Source of the DNA: Gyromitra esculenta
Lineage: Eukaryota; Ascomycota; Pezizomycetes; Pezizales; Discinaceae
Assembly: GCA_038503075.1 (NCBI GenBank)
Contig: JBCAML010000002.1
Span: forward strand, 2,666,001-2,730,000
Reading direction: 5' to 3'
DNA: 64,000 nucleotides
Shown: positions 48,600 to 61,925 of the stretch, piece by piece
How positions within the stretch are numbered: position 1 is the first letter of the stretch
Layout of the letters: every line of letters begins with the position of its first letter
The notes under the pieces: model-generated
What the model was told of the DNA's origin: nothing
What the model saw: the letters and a program-made list of their open reading frames with translations, nothing else
Databases searched by the model: none
Program-made: the position numbers and the translations under genes

Positions 48600-51228
48600 A
48601 TGTCCAACGATAAACCACCTTCTGCTTTATCTATCCCACAACCTGCAACAAACAATTCTCCTCGTTCTCTGGGTACTTCCATTTTGAACGGAGCTCATTC
48701 TGGTCCTGGTTCTGCCAACGGATCGTCACTGAGTAAGCTGAACACGCCTACGGGACCACCACAACAACACGCGCTACCAAACCCTAATATACCTTCCCCG
48801 CAGCAGCAACACCCACAGTCATATTCTCACGGTCCTCACTTCTACGGAAACGATAATCCGGGTTACATGAATTCACAAAGCCAGCCCCCCTACGGTATTG
48901 ACTTCCATCAACACCATCTCTCTCAGGGACAGCCTCCTACACCCCAAACTGCCACTTCTGGAAGCAGCATGGCATTTCCTCAGCCTCCCGTACTGCAACC
49001 AAACTATTCTCAGTCTCATCATGGTGGGTTTCCACCATTTCAGTTCCCCAGCCAAAATGGAGTTTCATCACCCGCCGGGCAGCCAGGTGTTTCTGGACCA
49101 ATGTCGGTTCATCCCACGCAACAGCTGTTGCCTCTGCCACAGAACACTCAGCTCACACCGAGTCCATCGCCACTTACAGCCGTGTCTGCAGGCGGTCCTC
49201 AGACTCCGTCGTCGGCTACAACATCTGCTGGAGGGTTTGGTAATCAACCCTTCGATACTACTGGTCAGCACGCTCCACCTGGGATGAAGCCCAGGGTTAC
49301 AGCAACATTGTGGGAAGATGAAGGCAGTTTGTGTTTTCAAGTTGAGGCAAAGGGAGTATGCGTGGCTCGACGAGAAGGTTTGTACTTCGCTTCGCATATG
49401 TTACCACCCTTGCTAACGAGTGATTAAATCCATGAAGATAACCACATGATCAATGGCACTAAGCTGTTGAACGTTGCTGGGATGACTCGGGGAAGACGTG
49501 ATGGAATTCTGAAGAGCGAAAAAGTTCGGCACGTAGTAAAGATTGGGCCGATGCATCTTAAGGGAGTATGGTAAGTTATTGTTTCATCTAGCTATTGCTA
49601 GATAGATATCCCCCTTTCATTAAGCTTACCTCTGATTCTACAGGATCCCGTTCGATCGTGCATTGGATTTCGCCAATAAGGAAAAAATCACAGAGCTTCT
49701 ATATCCCTTGTTTGTACACAACATTGGTGCTTTGCTTTATCATCCTGCAAACACACATAGAACCAGTGCGGTGATGGCGGCAGCGGAGCGTCGGAAACAA
49801 GATAGCTTAGCTATTGCACAAAGCCAACAGATGGCAAGGAGAAACCCTGCGGAACACATTCCTCCATCACACCCCCCGTTGCATCATCATCATGCCATGC
49901 AAAATCCATTGCATACTAATCTCCCGCCTAATCTTGCGCCACATTCTCAGCTTAGACCCGGTCTTGACCGACCAATGTCATTCCCTACGCCTCCGTCTAG
50001 CGCGTCTGGCGTGATGGGGGTGAATCCTGATGGTACTTCTTTCTGGAGCGGAGGTATGGGTGGTACCGGTTCGTTGGCTATAGACACAGTCATGAATAAC
50101 CGCTCAATGCCTACTACCCCTGCAACGACGCCTCCAGGTGGTGCCCTACAGCAGTTACAGCAATATCCTCCTCCAGGCCCATCCCTATACAATTCGGGCC
50201 AGTCAGGTATGTCACAAGGTAGCATTGCACAGCAGAACATGCAGAGATTCGGCGGTCAGCCTTTACCTCAGCCTGCACAATACATGAACCAGAGCAGAGA
50301 TACAAGCAATATGGGACCACCTCCCACATCTCGCGGACCTCCTACTACTCTTTCTAGACCATCTTCAAGGCAAAACAATGCGGAAGAGGTACATCCAAAG
50401 GAAGAAGGTGTTGAGGAGCAGAATGGATTAGGGGAGGGTGCTGACCACGAAGATCACGATCAAGATCAGGGAGAAGAAGAAGCAGAGCATGAGGCTGATC
50501 ATGAAGAAGAATATACTCATGATACCAATTACTCTAATGGCCATCGTGGTGGAAACTACTATCCGCCCCTAACAGCTGATCACACTCCTCATCTCTCCCC
50601 AGAAATGACTGGATCTCCAAGCCATGGTGGCCAAGCGCCTTCAACTCCTGCTAGGTCTTATGGTGGTGGAAACGTCAATGTTCCCAGGACTATTGATGGT
50701 GGGTCAGGTGCTACTCCACGTACCACAACCACCCCTCAACAGCAATGGGTTCACCAGAGTGGATATTCAACCCCGCCGAGAACTAACGCCCCCAACGGTG
50801 GAGCAATCCGCCAACAACCACCAGCGAGGAATCTATATCAGCTGGTGAGTGGGGATGCCGCCGCTGAGCACAATGGCTCAAATGGGAATGGTGCTCCTGA
50901 TAATGGCTATGCGGGTCAGCAAGGTCTGGGTGTCTCAATGCCTGCCCAGACACCACAGCAATCATATGCTGGGATGAATGGAACTCCTTCCTCCAATAAG
51001 CGTATTAGGATTGAGGAAGACGACGAACATGGTTCTCGTCCTTCAAGCAGAGGGCATGATGATAGGTCTGGTGGGGATTCTGAAGGTGGTTTGAAGAGGC
51101 GCAAGACTATCCGTGAAGGCTCTACGCCGGTCGTTGGAGGAATAGGAAATTCCACATTTGATAGAACAGCGGATGGTCGTCTTAATCGTACACGATCAGC
51201 CGTAGGACCGAGTCGGGCAAGGCGGTGA
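48600..51228 (+). CDS. stuA: APSES transcription factor StuA/ASM-1
   Basis: Exons are 48600-49377, 49438-49570 and 49644-51228, giving 831 residues. This DNA-binding regulator of development controls conidiation and cell pattern in filamentous ascomycetes. The APSES domain (about 230-338) is nearly invariant with the family and is assembled only by splicing: [20 protein letters not shown], then [20 protein letters not shown], then [19 protein letters not shown] and [14 protein letters not shown]. Flanks are Gln/Pro/Ser-rich and disordered, typical of activators. There is an acidic His/Asp/Glu block ([20 protein letters not shown]) in the middle and basic nuclear-localisation candidates near the end ([16 protein letters not shown]). 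The start lies at the end of a 1.8-kb ATG-free stretch, so ribosome scanning would meet this ATG first. Confidence 0.96.
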
Positions 51229-54117
51229 TTTATCTATAGAATATTTTTTTGTTTCAATGCCCCCTCAAAAATTCCGCAGGGTTATATCAAATTTGGCATG
51301 CAGGAGTTGAGAGTTTGTTATTCCATTTCATCTTTGTTATTTCGTTTTTGTTTTCACGTTTTCCCGGATTGATGTACTTGGTCGAATGATCCGGTGGGCC
51401 GGCTTTGGTTTTTGGGGGTTCTTTTTCGTTTTTGTCTTTTCCTTTGAAAAAAAGATATGAAGTGACGCAGCGAATCCTTTTTTGTTATTCGGGAGGTTTA
51501 TAACCACACATGTCTCCGACGTCTTTCTCTTTCTTTGGGTTCTCATTTTGCGAATCATTCTTAAGTTGTTCCTAGGGGTTCTTGAGTCTGCTTCCATCTG
51601 TCCATTTTTTTGAGTTGGATGCTTTTTGTCTTATACCTGTGTGTTGCTAGTTGATTCATCGTCATTTCCTGCTCTGTTATTTTATCTGATATGCTTTCAC
51701 GATTGTGTTTTTATCATAACGGCCGTGATGAATTTCTCCCTTTCTTGTTTGCGATTGGGGCAAAACTATTATAGTGGTGGAACTTTTTTTATCATATTTT
51801 ATCGTCATCGTATCCGTTTCTCATAGTTATTGGTTTTTTTCTATTTTTGCGTTTTTGGGACTGAATTTTAGTGTTATTTTTTGTGAGTAGCGTTAGGGAG
51901 TGCTGGAATCCAAAAAAATTTGGCGGTATTTACAGCGAACTTTTACTTGTTTGCGGTGTGCCCGTTGTTTTCCCTCTAGCAATTGGAGATTGACAGAAGA
52001 AAAGGATTCTAGGATATATCTCCGATCTGTATCCGCGTCGATGATATTCGGAATTCTGACTGGTTGATTTTCGATCATTGCACGAAAGCAGTGGCGGAGT
52101 GGGAAGCACAGCACAGAACGATGAAAACCGGATTTCTTGTTATGGATTCCAGCTCTTTGTGTCGGTAGAAGCCATTGGGGTTTGCGGATCACAGTATACA
52201 CAAATCATGCACCAAAGTAAATAATAGGTTATTAGGATCTCGACTTTTGTCTTTGTTGGATCTTGATAATTTTAGGTACTGGTGCTGAGGTGTTGTTTAT
52301 TGTGTTCCTATTAACGTCTTTTATATCACGCTCGTTCTCACCTTGACTACTCTCTCGACCTTTCGAGGTATGCATCCCGCATCTAGTAAAACGGACCGTC
52401 CCTACGTACTGTCGGCGCTCCCGCTACCAGCTGTTTTCTCTTTACAAAGAAGAAAATGCCAGAATAAAGTGCGGGGAAGTTGAGCAGGGGTTTTATTGGC
52501 TGCATCTAGTTTGCGTGGTGGTTAGTCGGCTTGGTTGGAATTCATGCGTGCATGAGTGCAGTGTCGTGGACCAAGGTTGTGCGTGCATAAAATGGGATAT
52601 GGGGGATCTCCCATACCTCTCTGCCTTGCCTGAAATTCACTGTGACTTGCTGCTCTCGAACAAACTACCAAAGCACAGTACCTACAGTAGCTCATAGTCA
52701 CGTTGAAGGAATATGTCATACGGTTGGATCATACACCATACATCACATCTTTTATGCCATCCTCATCCTCTTCTAGAGATCAATTGAAGTATTGCTTCTT
52801 CCCTCTTTCCCCCTTCCCCCATCTCTTCACCTCCTGCTTTACTACCGACACCGTGCGCAACGCAAGATTAGAAAAAAAGAAACCAACAGAAAGGTAGCGA
52901 GCGATGATGTAGTGCTTATGTGCCCTTTCTCAAGGCTCTAACCTGCTCACCTGAAATCCGATGCATTAAAGATACAATATCACGCCTATCACGCGTATGG
53001 GGTTACAACGCCAATACGACTTCGTCAAAAGAAATGCCACGCTATGCACCTTTGCTTATTCCATTTGAAGTTGCAGTTTTTTTTTTAATGGTAGCCTCGC
53101 AGTGTTTTACTTTTTCTATACGGGTCTCGTTCCCATGGTGGGGCATTACCGTCTGTACAAACCGTGTTGGGTATCCGTGGGGGAGGGGGGAAGTAAAGAA
53201 TAAAAGCTTCAATAAGTTCAATGCTCTCGGCAACTAGCTCATTAATATATAACTCATTGGAATCATGTACCTTTTGAGGCTAGATGTTTACAAAACCGTT
53301 GATGTAACCATCAACTTACGTATTCATGCATCGCATTTTCACAAAAACCGGGACATCAATCTCGATGCACCGACCGATACTAGTAGCATTGTTGTCCCCC
53401 TCTCTCCAAGAGAGAGACTCTTGGCTGTAGCTATGTAATGACTGCACGCTCGACAGAGCTGGATGGGGGGGAAAGAACGTAATAGAAGAGGGGGGGAATA
53501 CCCCCCAATACATTGTCCCATCCTATTCACATGAATAAACACCATAGATCCCCACCATTTGACATGTTGTGGGCAAACATACTCTCTCACATCACCTCCT
53601 AACACTAGACACAGTTTTCCGTCTATCTTGGGTTGCCCCATCCATGTAAGAATTTATGCCGTCGTCATCGTGAGTATCCCACCCCATCACCAACTAACAA
53701 GATCAAACCCCAAAGGTCACCCGGGTATCGCATCATCATCATATGCCACTAGGAAGGAAATACAAGAGCTCTAAAGAAGAAAAGAAGAAAAATCCGTAAA
53801 AAGAAAGGTATAAATAAACAAAAATATCAGTAAAATATTCACAACTGCTTGCTGACACCATAAGGACACCAATGCAGAAGAAAAGAAACTAATTGAAAAG
53901 AAGTAAAAAAGAAGAAGAAAGGGGGGTAAAAATCGTATAAGGCACCCCCCACCTCCACCCCCCCCTTTCACCGCAATCAAAAATATGTGCAAGAAAAATG
54001 AGAAATAGAAATACAAACGCCATGCAAAATATGATACCAAAGTTGACTACCCCCTCCTCGCTATTCCGATGACCCGGTATGTAGGAAAAAAAGTACCCTG
54101 CTATGAAATATATACCC
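51229..54117. other. Convergent 3' region of stuA and the MIT gene
   Basis: 2.9 kb between two stop codons. The first few hundred bases are T-rich, as in a fungal 3' UTR. Only short open frames are present, none recognisable. Confidence 0.6.
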
Positions 54118-57100
54118 CTAATTTGAAACCCATTCACTCCCCCGCTTCACAAACTTATCTAACAACAACGATACATCTGTCAACACGAAACGACAGATAA
54201 AAAATCCAAAAAATTCGGCGGCATGGCGATGGCTTAGTTCGAGGCCGACCTTAAGAATCATAGGGATTTTTTTCGTGCCGTCCTCTTCGTCGAAAACATT
54301 TAACCGATCTATCATTTCCATCTGCCGTCAGCAACCATGTATGTGTAATAACATCATGCATGGACTAAATCGATGCAATCTAGTCATAGATTACACAGAT
54401 CTATCCCGCCCCCCCCCTAATCTCGAGAGAATAACCGTACCTAAGATCTGAGCTGAATCAAACAGCCTTGCCAAAGCACTTATATAAGCCGCATGTGGTC
54501 CCCCGAACGTGATCCCCTCCAAATTCCTCGCCGCCTGCAGATTCTGATCCGTCCCACCTGCCTTTGGCAACCCGCCTGATGCATAACTATACTCTCCAGC
54601 TAGATTACTTGAAGACCCGAATCCCGAACTTAAAGTTGTACTTGAGTTCTTCGTCCTGAGTTTGCGGAGCGAAAAGTAACTCTTACCGCCACTAACAGCG
54701 GTACTCTTGGTTACCATATCGGAGTTCGATCCATTTTCGGGGATAGACCCATCAGTCCCGTATAACGCTCTTGCACCAGCTGGGCCAACGTCGTTGCCGA
54801 GTTTCTTAGAGAGCACTGTTTGTACACGGTCGAGAATCGTTTCAAGAGAGTTCATTTCCTCATATAGAGTGTTGACATCATCCGCCTTAACGGTTGCAAG
54901 TTTAGCTAATGCTGCGCTGACAAGGTCGCAGGCGGAGATTTTGTCATCGATGGCCTTTATTTTCACGCCTTTGATAAACCAAACTTCACGTGGAACGAAG
55001 ACTCGGGGAGAGATGTAACCACCACGTGGATGAGCTACTGTCTGGTAGAGACATCGCATCAACCAGTACGGTTTCGATAATGCTTCCCCTGGGCATGGCT
55101 CCAACGGTGCCGGGGTATTTGCGGCCAAGTTTTCGCTGCTATTGGGTGTAGCTGGCGAATACAGTTTGCTCTCAAACAAATGCATCCCGCCAGCAGGAAG
55201 CCCAGCGGTAGTCGGTACCCCCATCGGTGTCATTGGTACCACACTGGGTGTTGCAGGAGTTACAGACCTAGGAAACGCTTTGCGTAGATTTGAGGTACTT
55301 GACGACGAAAACAATCCATTTCCAGTCGTGCTTGGCGATTCCGTGTCCGGGCTAGCCAGATTCCTACTTTTAAGACTCGCCGAAGACTGTATTTGTCTTA
55401 ACGCGCCCGGAATTCCGGGAATCCGTGGCATGAATCGACCTGGCGAACCTAAAGACCCATAATTAGTAACAGCCTTACTCAAATCGAAGAGGCGTTCTTA
55501 CCAGGCTCCAAATTAGGTGGCGTCGGAGACGAAAGTTTTCTCCCATAAACCCCCCCAGTTGTTGCTGGCGGTTCTTGCATCTCGCTAGAAGTCCCTGGCC
55601 TTGATGACGGAACAGCAGCGTTTGCTGATTTAGGCGGAATATTCAGAGGTGGGGTGGTTGGGGGTAATGGGGGAGGCTCTGAAGGAGGCTCGGAGCCAAC
55701 CCCAGGCCGCGGCGATGGTCCACGCACCACAGTGGTTGGTATACCACTATAGCTTGTCGATCCATTGCTGGCAGATCCGGATGTTTCGATCTTCAGCGGT
55801 TCTGATAACGCCGAAAGTCGACGGGTTCTTACACTAGAACCCTTTGTAACTGAGAGAGATGGGATGGAAGCAATATTCGGGATCGGAAGAGCTGGCAGAG
55901 GTTCCGTTATTTCCTTCTTGAAGGTCAAAACCAAGGGACCTGGGGTTAATGATTCTAGTTCGGGTGATGACGAAGGTGGTGGTGGGGGCGGTGGTCCTGT
56001 AGGGGGTAACGAAGACGGAGGCAGATGAGGTGGGGGTGTCGAGGGTACTTCATCAACGGTGGACAATTGAGAAACCCCATTGTGCATATGTGCAGATCCA
56101 ACAGAGCTAGCCCATGTTGCTCCTGAGGAATATCCACTAGACCCAGATTCTCTCCCTGGAGGCAATGTTGAATCCGAGTACGCAGTCGACACCGCCTCTC
56201 TTGGCAAGGCCGTTTTGGAGTCTAAATTAAATTCAAAATCATCCAGCGTATATCCCCTTGTCATCTCCTCCAACATCCGTTCATCCTCCGAATCATCATC
56301 ATCGTCCCTATCGTCGAAAAAATCTAATTCCGAATCCCTCCGCCTCTCACTAAACCCAATTCTTTCCCTCTCTAATCTTCTCTCCCTTTCCTTCTGAATC
56401 TCCAGCTCCATTTCCAGCTCCACTTCCCTAACCCTCTGCTTTGCCCGCTCAACGTTCATCCGCGGGCTCTTCATCATCAAAATTTCTTCGTCTCTGTCGT
56501 AGGTATAATCTACCTCATAGCCATCATCATAGGCCGCCTCCACAGCTGCGTCAAGCTGTGTATCAAAGTCTTCTTCAAACTGCCGCATCATCTCCCGTTC
56601 TCTCTCCATCCTAACCTCCCTTTCGCTCTGTCGTCTCGGCTTCTTCCTTGTCCACCCCGGTGACGATTCCCCAGATACTGATCCCCCAGACTCATCAATT
56701 GTATTCAGCCAGCTCGTTGAAACTTCGCTTCCCTGCCTTGAATGCGTAGTATTCGATACGTTCGATAAATTCGACTGGCGTTGTGACGAGCGTTTCGATG
56801 AAATGGAGGATGCATCTGATACGGATCGCCGAATTCCATAATCTCGTTCCTTTTGTGGCGAAAACCGAGGTGATAGTGCTGCCGCGCCAAATGTGAAGGA
56901 TTCTCTATTATTATATTCCAGAAACGTTCGAGTGATCCCATCCACATCATTTTCTAGAAAGTCTTCTCTCTTTGGCGAATGGTGATCAGGGCGTGTTGGC
57001 GAGAGTGGTTCAACTATATGCTCAGTTGATCGGGATCTTGTTATCGGTAATCGTGGCATGGACTCATTCGACACTGGCACTAAGGACTCTGGACCTAGAT

Positions 57101-58450
57101 ATAATGAGTCTCTTCGTGGTGGTACAGGATTAGCTCGTGGTACGCCGTTCGCATATTTATTATTGCCGATGACTGAAATCGCAGTCGCCGTAGAAATATT
57201 GACGGTTGATTCATCGTCATCGATAGTGAATAAACTCTCCTGATCCGTAAATTCTTCTGTAAGCGGTCTCGCAGGGAGCTGCTTTCCCCCAGTCGCATGC
57301 CGTGGAACAAGCGTCCTAAGCTCCTCGATTCGCTGTGTATACGTTTCTTGCTATTTCGCACGCCAATTAGCTCCGTTCTCGACAACTCCCTAGAAACTTC
57401 CCGCCCTATATACAAGGCCTACGGGTTGGCAATTCGAGTAGCTGCGAGATGGATGGGAGGTCTCACTATAGCTTGCAGCTTCCTTCTATCCTCATCTGCT
57501 CCAGCTCTCATCATCACTTGTCCCAGCAGCATGCAAGCATCGCCATACGCCTCCATTGCGCCTTCATAGTTTTCCGCGTTGTCTAGCTGCACTGCCGTAT
57601 TGGCCTTGGCTAGTGCCGACGACAACATTGCTTTCTGCGAATACGATCTATGTTCCCTAGTCCGAGCTTTCGGCGAATCTCTAACTCCCACTACCGTAGT
57701 ACTCGAGTCTTCTCGAGAATAGTTGCGCACAGGAGAGAATATCGGCTTCGGTGGAGGTTCTGGTACTAATTCAGGGACACGCAAATCCTCGGTATTAGCT
57801 CTAGATATCGGAGAGGAAGTAGAGGCCGATAGCGGAGCGTTATTTGTCACCCGGGCCCGCTGCGGTGATGATTTCCAAAAGTGAGACCCTTCAGATGTTC
57901 CAGTTGACGGGGTCGTAATCGAAGAACTAGTTTCCGAGTTTGGAGGAAAGGGGTTTGTTGCGACTCGTCTCTGCGGCGACTCGTCTGATATTGGCACGAG
58001 TTGTGGTTCCGCGTCGGACGAATGCGAAGGCAACCGTAGAACAGGACGAAACCTTGAAGCGGGTGACGAATTGGGTTGTAGAACAGAAGTTGGGGTTGTG
58101 GTCGGCGTCGCAGCAGCTGGTTCGGTGTCTGAGTCGTTGCTCCGTGAGCTCCCGGAGGTGCTTACTACGATCCCTCCAAATCGATCAACGCTATGATTTC
58201 CCCTAATCGTACGTGGGCTCTTCGTGGTACTGTTTTCCTTTTGAGCAGATGGTCTTTTCTCCGGGAACCCAGGCGACACGTGCTGCGAAGCCACTGAGAC
58301 CCCCTTCCCCGATGACGTTGACGATACCGATGAGGTAGATCTGTGATGGTGTTGAGCAGAATTTGAATGCTGGAGAACGCGAGGAGGGCGGGACGACGGT
58401 GAAGGTGCTGCTGCTGCTGCTGCTGCTGGTGTCCCACTTGACCGCACCAT
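54118..58450 (-). CDS. Large MIT-domain protein, mostly disordered
   Basis: Exons (minus) are 57467-58450, 55502-57350, 54441-55448 and 54118-54308, giving 1343 residues in consistent phase. One MIT (microtubule interacting and transport) domain lies at about 270-342 (MLSSALAKANTAVQLDNAEN, YEGAMEAYGDACMLLGQ), split by intron 1 and resumed as QETYTQRIEELRTL. MIT domains bind ESCRT-III tails, so a role in endosomal sorting or membrane remodelling is inferred. Other parts: a poly-Ala run from a CTG repeat (residues 9-15), long Ser/Pro/Thr-rich stretches, a charged coiled-coil-like block (ERAKQRVREVELEMELEIQK), a poly-Pro tract, and a folded-looking C-terminal third rich in helices that ends with ELSHRHAAEFFGFFICRFVL. 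The last intron (54309-54440) is placed by frame, a GTACGG donor and a GCTGAC branch site. The gene is known in the family only as an MIT-domain protein. Confidence 0.82.
58408..58428. repeat. (CTG)7 repeat coding poly-alanine
   Basis: Seven CTG units on the plus strand read as seven GCA alanine codons at the N-terminus of the MIT-domain protein, so length changes stay in frame. Confidence 0.9.
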
Positions 58451-61400
58451 CCCACCCAGCAATGTTGCTTTTTCTTAATTTCAACTAGAAACTTTTTTAT
58501 TTTAAATTCGGGAGGGGGGTGGGTAGCGTTGCTATTGCGCCAGGTAGTTGGTGGGCAAGCAACGACTGGATAGGTGCAAATGAAATGCTCCTTCCCGTAA
58601 TATGATAGGATTTCGATTCAGAAGAAACAAACGTGGATAAACGCGCGAGCACTAGGCACGAGGATTTGGAAGGCTGCCCCTGAAGGTCAGCAACAATGAT
58701 TGATTCGTCAAAGTGGATCATGGGTAAATCAGAAGAGCTCACATCTTTTGATTTGTTTTTCTAGTGAATCTATTTTTCTTTTCTTTTCTTTTTGCTCGAG
58801 ATGGCCAATAGTGACTAGGTATTGATCTCCTGTATGTAGCGCTGATAGTGGTTTTCTGTTTGCTTTCCTCCCTTCTCTCTTTCTTTCTTTCTCCTTGCTG
58901 GAATTGCTCTCGCTCTCGCTCTCTCGTGCGTTGCTTGCCTGCTTACCCTGACTGGCTTGGTCTGAGACGGGACGAAGTGTGAAGATCGTTTCCCGAACCC
59001 GTGTTTGGGAGAAAAGATGGTGAACTGAAACGTCTGGAGCCGGAGGCAGGGCACGAAGCTGTCTAGTGTACCAGGATCTAGCCCCAAGGCAGGCAATTCT
59101 CTAATTTGGAAGTGAACAAGCTCACCGCGCCGAAAACTGGAGAATTGAAGGAATCGAAAGATGGAAAGTAAGGTTCACACGTTAAAGGTCAAGGTGTCTC
59201 CCTAAATCCCGCCCTGGCTGGCTATTGCTGTGTGACGGTCGCCGTGGAGCACCTGTAGATGGCTGGATATGGGGTTCCGGAGACGTTACTTCCGATGTGG
59301 GAAGTAAATATAGAGTTAGAGACACGCCCACCTCTTACGATGCTTTGCTTATCGCATATACGTACATATACATGTATATGTATCTAGAAAATGGATGGGG
59401 CTTTGGGACAACTTGAAGCATAACGACGGAAACAATATCATACCATACAATTTACGTACATGTATGTACCCCCTGGGTTTTCGGTCATGATGCTGCCCGC
59501 TGCCTGCAGTCGGCGCTGACCTGGGCGGCTCTAATTCACGGCACAGAAGTTCGGTACAGCAGATCAGGCATCTCGTTCATCGCCCCAAGTCTGCCTCCTG
59601 TCACTACGCACGTATGTATGTACCTCCTTTGGCGACATTCAGCCGTACAGTGCTCTTGACGGCGGCACAGCTCAGCAACAACCTGAAAGCCCAAACTCAC
59701 TTCACGGAAATGACAATAGTCAAAAACTCTTGCAGATTGAAGCATTTAGTATCGCGTCATGTAACCATCCGTCAGGCAAAACTCAATTGTGGTAATTCCC
59801 CGCAGGTTCGGGGTTCAGTTTCAGTGATACAACTTTCTACCCCTTAGATGACGATACCCCAGACAGAGATCAGAATCTTCATGGAAGATGCTAGCAATAC
59901 CAATTCCCCCCGCATTGTTATAACTGCCATCTGTCACAATTCTTAATCTCTAGGATAGCTTCTCCTTCGCGAAATACCGAGTTGTAGTACCGAGAACCAC
60001 GATCAGAAAGTATGAAGTTGATCGGAAATGTTACCTGCATGGGGAGCCTCGTTTATTTTACATGTCTCACCGAGGCAGACGGGAAAATCGGCAGTCGTGT
60101 ACTCTCAAGACTATAGTACAACTCACCGGAGGCTTTGGGACTTTTGAGAAAAGAAAAGTTACGTCCATAAGTTCTCCTATTCTCGTGCGAAAAATATCGT
60201 GCCAAACCGAGACCTACCCCAAGCCAGAAACGCCCAGAACCAGAGATCTCTTGGAATTGCGAAAAATAAGCGTCATTTGAGATGAGATGGTCTTGCGAGA
60301 TGAGCAATGGCCATTAAACCCTAAGAGAGTGCGAGGCGCCCACCAGAAGCACGACGGGGATACTCCTTGGGCGTGAGTTGAAATTATGTATCGACTGGCT
60401 CAGGGTCTCCTAAGCAATCTTGGGTGTACATACGCTAGTCCATCATGTTGGCCGGATCCAACATCTGGCATGTCGCCAAGTTACTGGTTGGGAAGAGCTC
60501 TCTCCGAGCGCACAACCCAAGGAATGGAGAAATGACGTGGGTGGCATTCGTCTGACTTTCGCAAATAAATTACTCCCAGAGATCGCGAAAAATCAAACTT
60601 CGGATGCTGTTGTATAAAATACGGGGAGAATTTGGTGCAAAAATAAAAAAGGGGGCAACGAAAGCACACGACTGACACCCTATAAACCCACATCACCGTG
60701 TGAATGCTAGGTGAGTACCGCATTCGTAAAGAAATGTGCCCTTTGCACAACGCATCGGGATGCTCCCCCTCCTAAAAAAAAGCACCAGATGGTTAACCAG
60801 CCCTCAAAAGCGCCGGCGCTGAAATGGGTATAGTGTTGAGTCCTGAAATAGTAAAGAGGCTCCGAAGTTCTGGTTTCTGGATCAGTTGAGGTCAGCTGTG
60901 TTGCACTGCAGTTGGTTCCTTAGTCTGTCATGCTAACTGCAGCCGAAATGCAGGCTGCAGGTAACCGCTTGGTGGGCTGACATTTCGAAGGTCCCCTTAT
61001 CATCAAGGCTTCCTGCCAAGAATAGGATGCGCGTCATGAGGTATCATTCGGGTTTTTGGGTCGATGATCATGTAAGTGGTAAAACTGCGTGTGCCCTCGC
61101 TATTGGTTGAACACAGATTACGAATGATCAGCACGTCCTTAATCACGCAGGATTCATCGTGTCGCAAATTCGCAATCGAGCTTTCGTTTAGCGTCTAGAT
61201 CGGGATATCGCGACGAGCTGCTGTAAGGAAAATCACCAGCGCCGATTAAAAACATCGTATTTCCACGTGACAGATCAGCTACGAGATGCGAGTCATTAGT
61301 AAACCGTTGTTTGATGTTTGTTGCCTGGAGGCGGGGCGCTCGCCGCGGTTTCTAATAAAGCTCACTCCGGCTGCTTTTGCTTGCTAAAAGCGGGAGGCGC

Positions 61401-61520
61401 CGTAATGATAAGGGTTGGATCGTCTTAGAGGGTTTAGTTAGCCTGACGATTTCTCTGACCCGTGGAGACCAATCGTTCTTAATATATTAAGCAAGAACAA
61501 ATAATTTAAAACCCTAACCC

Positions 61521-61611
61521 ACGTTTTATAGCCCATAATCGGATTACTATCGGGTACCCTGAAGTTAAGCCGAATAGAATATGTGAAATAACATATCAGA
61601 ATTGATACGAA
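61521..61611 (+). pseudogene. Possible degenerate 5S rRNA relic
   Basis: The stretch contains CGGATTACTATCGGG followed by TGAAGTTAAGCC, which matches the GGATCCCGTCC...GAAGTTAAGC core of 5S rRNA. It continues with TGAAATAACATATCAGAAT, which aligns to TGGGTGACCATGTGGGAAT of the 5S gene at 17023-17137 at 12 of 19 positions, three of the changes being G to A. Helix I cannot be formed and part of the middle is missing, so it would not be functional. The match is short and could be chance. Confidence 0.35.
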
Positions 61612-61751
61612 GGTAGGATGAGAAGGTAAGAAATGGATAGTGAGTCAAACCCTGCTTTTATTGACCTCCAATAGTTAAGTCGGGGAGGGAAGAAGTGGTG
61701 GTGGAGATGAAGAGTGAAGACAGACACCAAACACATGCCAGTCCACGTGTA

Positions 61752-61925
61752 CAGTACAATCGCCCTATAAGAATACGGTTGGTTCCGAAAATCATATTCT
61801 TATAAAAGAGTTATTCTTATATGAAAAGCAGGCCGCACTCAAACTTATTCCTGTCAGGACTGGATTCAGCATTCTTACAAGGCGAGTATCCTTATAGTTA
61901 GTATTCTTATAGGGCGATTGTACTG
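61752..61925. mobile_element. MITE, Tc1/mariner-type, 174 bp
   Basis: Terminal inverted repeats of 25 bp match perfectly: the left end 61752-61776 begins CAGTACAATCGCCC, and the right end 61901-61925 is its exact reverse complement. Both ends are flanked by the dinucleotide TA (61750-61751 and 61926-61927), the target duplication of Tc1/mariner elements, and the CAGT terminus is usual for that superfamily. The 124-bp interior has no coding capacity and repeats the theme ATTCTTATA in several diverged copies. It is therefore a non-autonomous element that needs a transposase from elsewhere. Perfect ends suggest recent insertion. It sits 586 bp upstream of the DBP3 start codon. Confidence 0.9.

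Noticed and set aside
61510..61522. Telomere-like AACCCTAACCC (also near 2163 and 43025)
   Set aside because: Single short occurrences inside ordinary DNA, not arrays, so no sign of a telomere.
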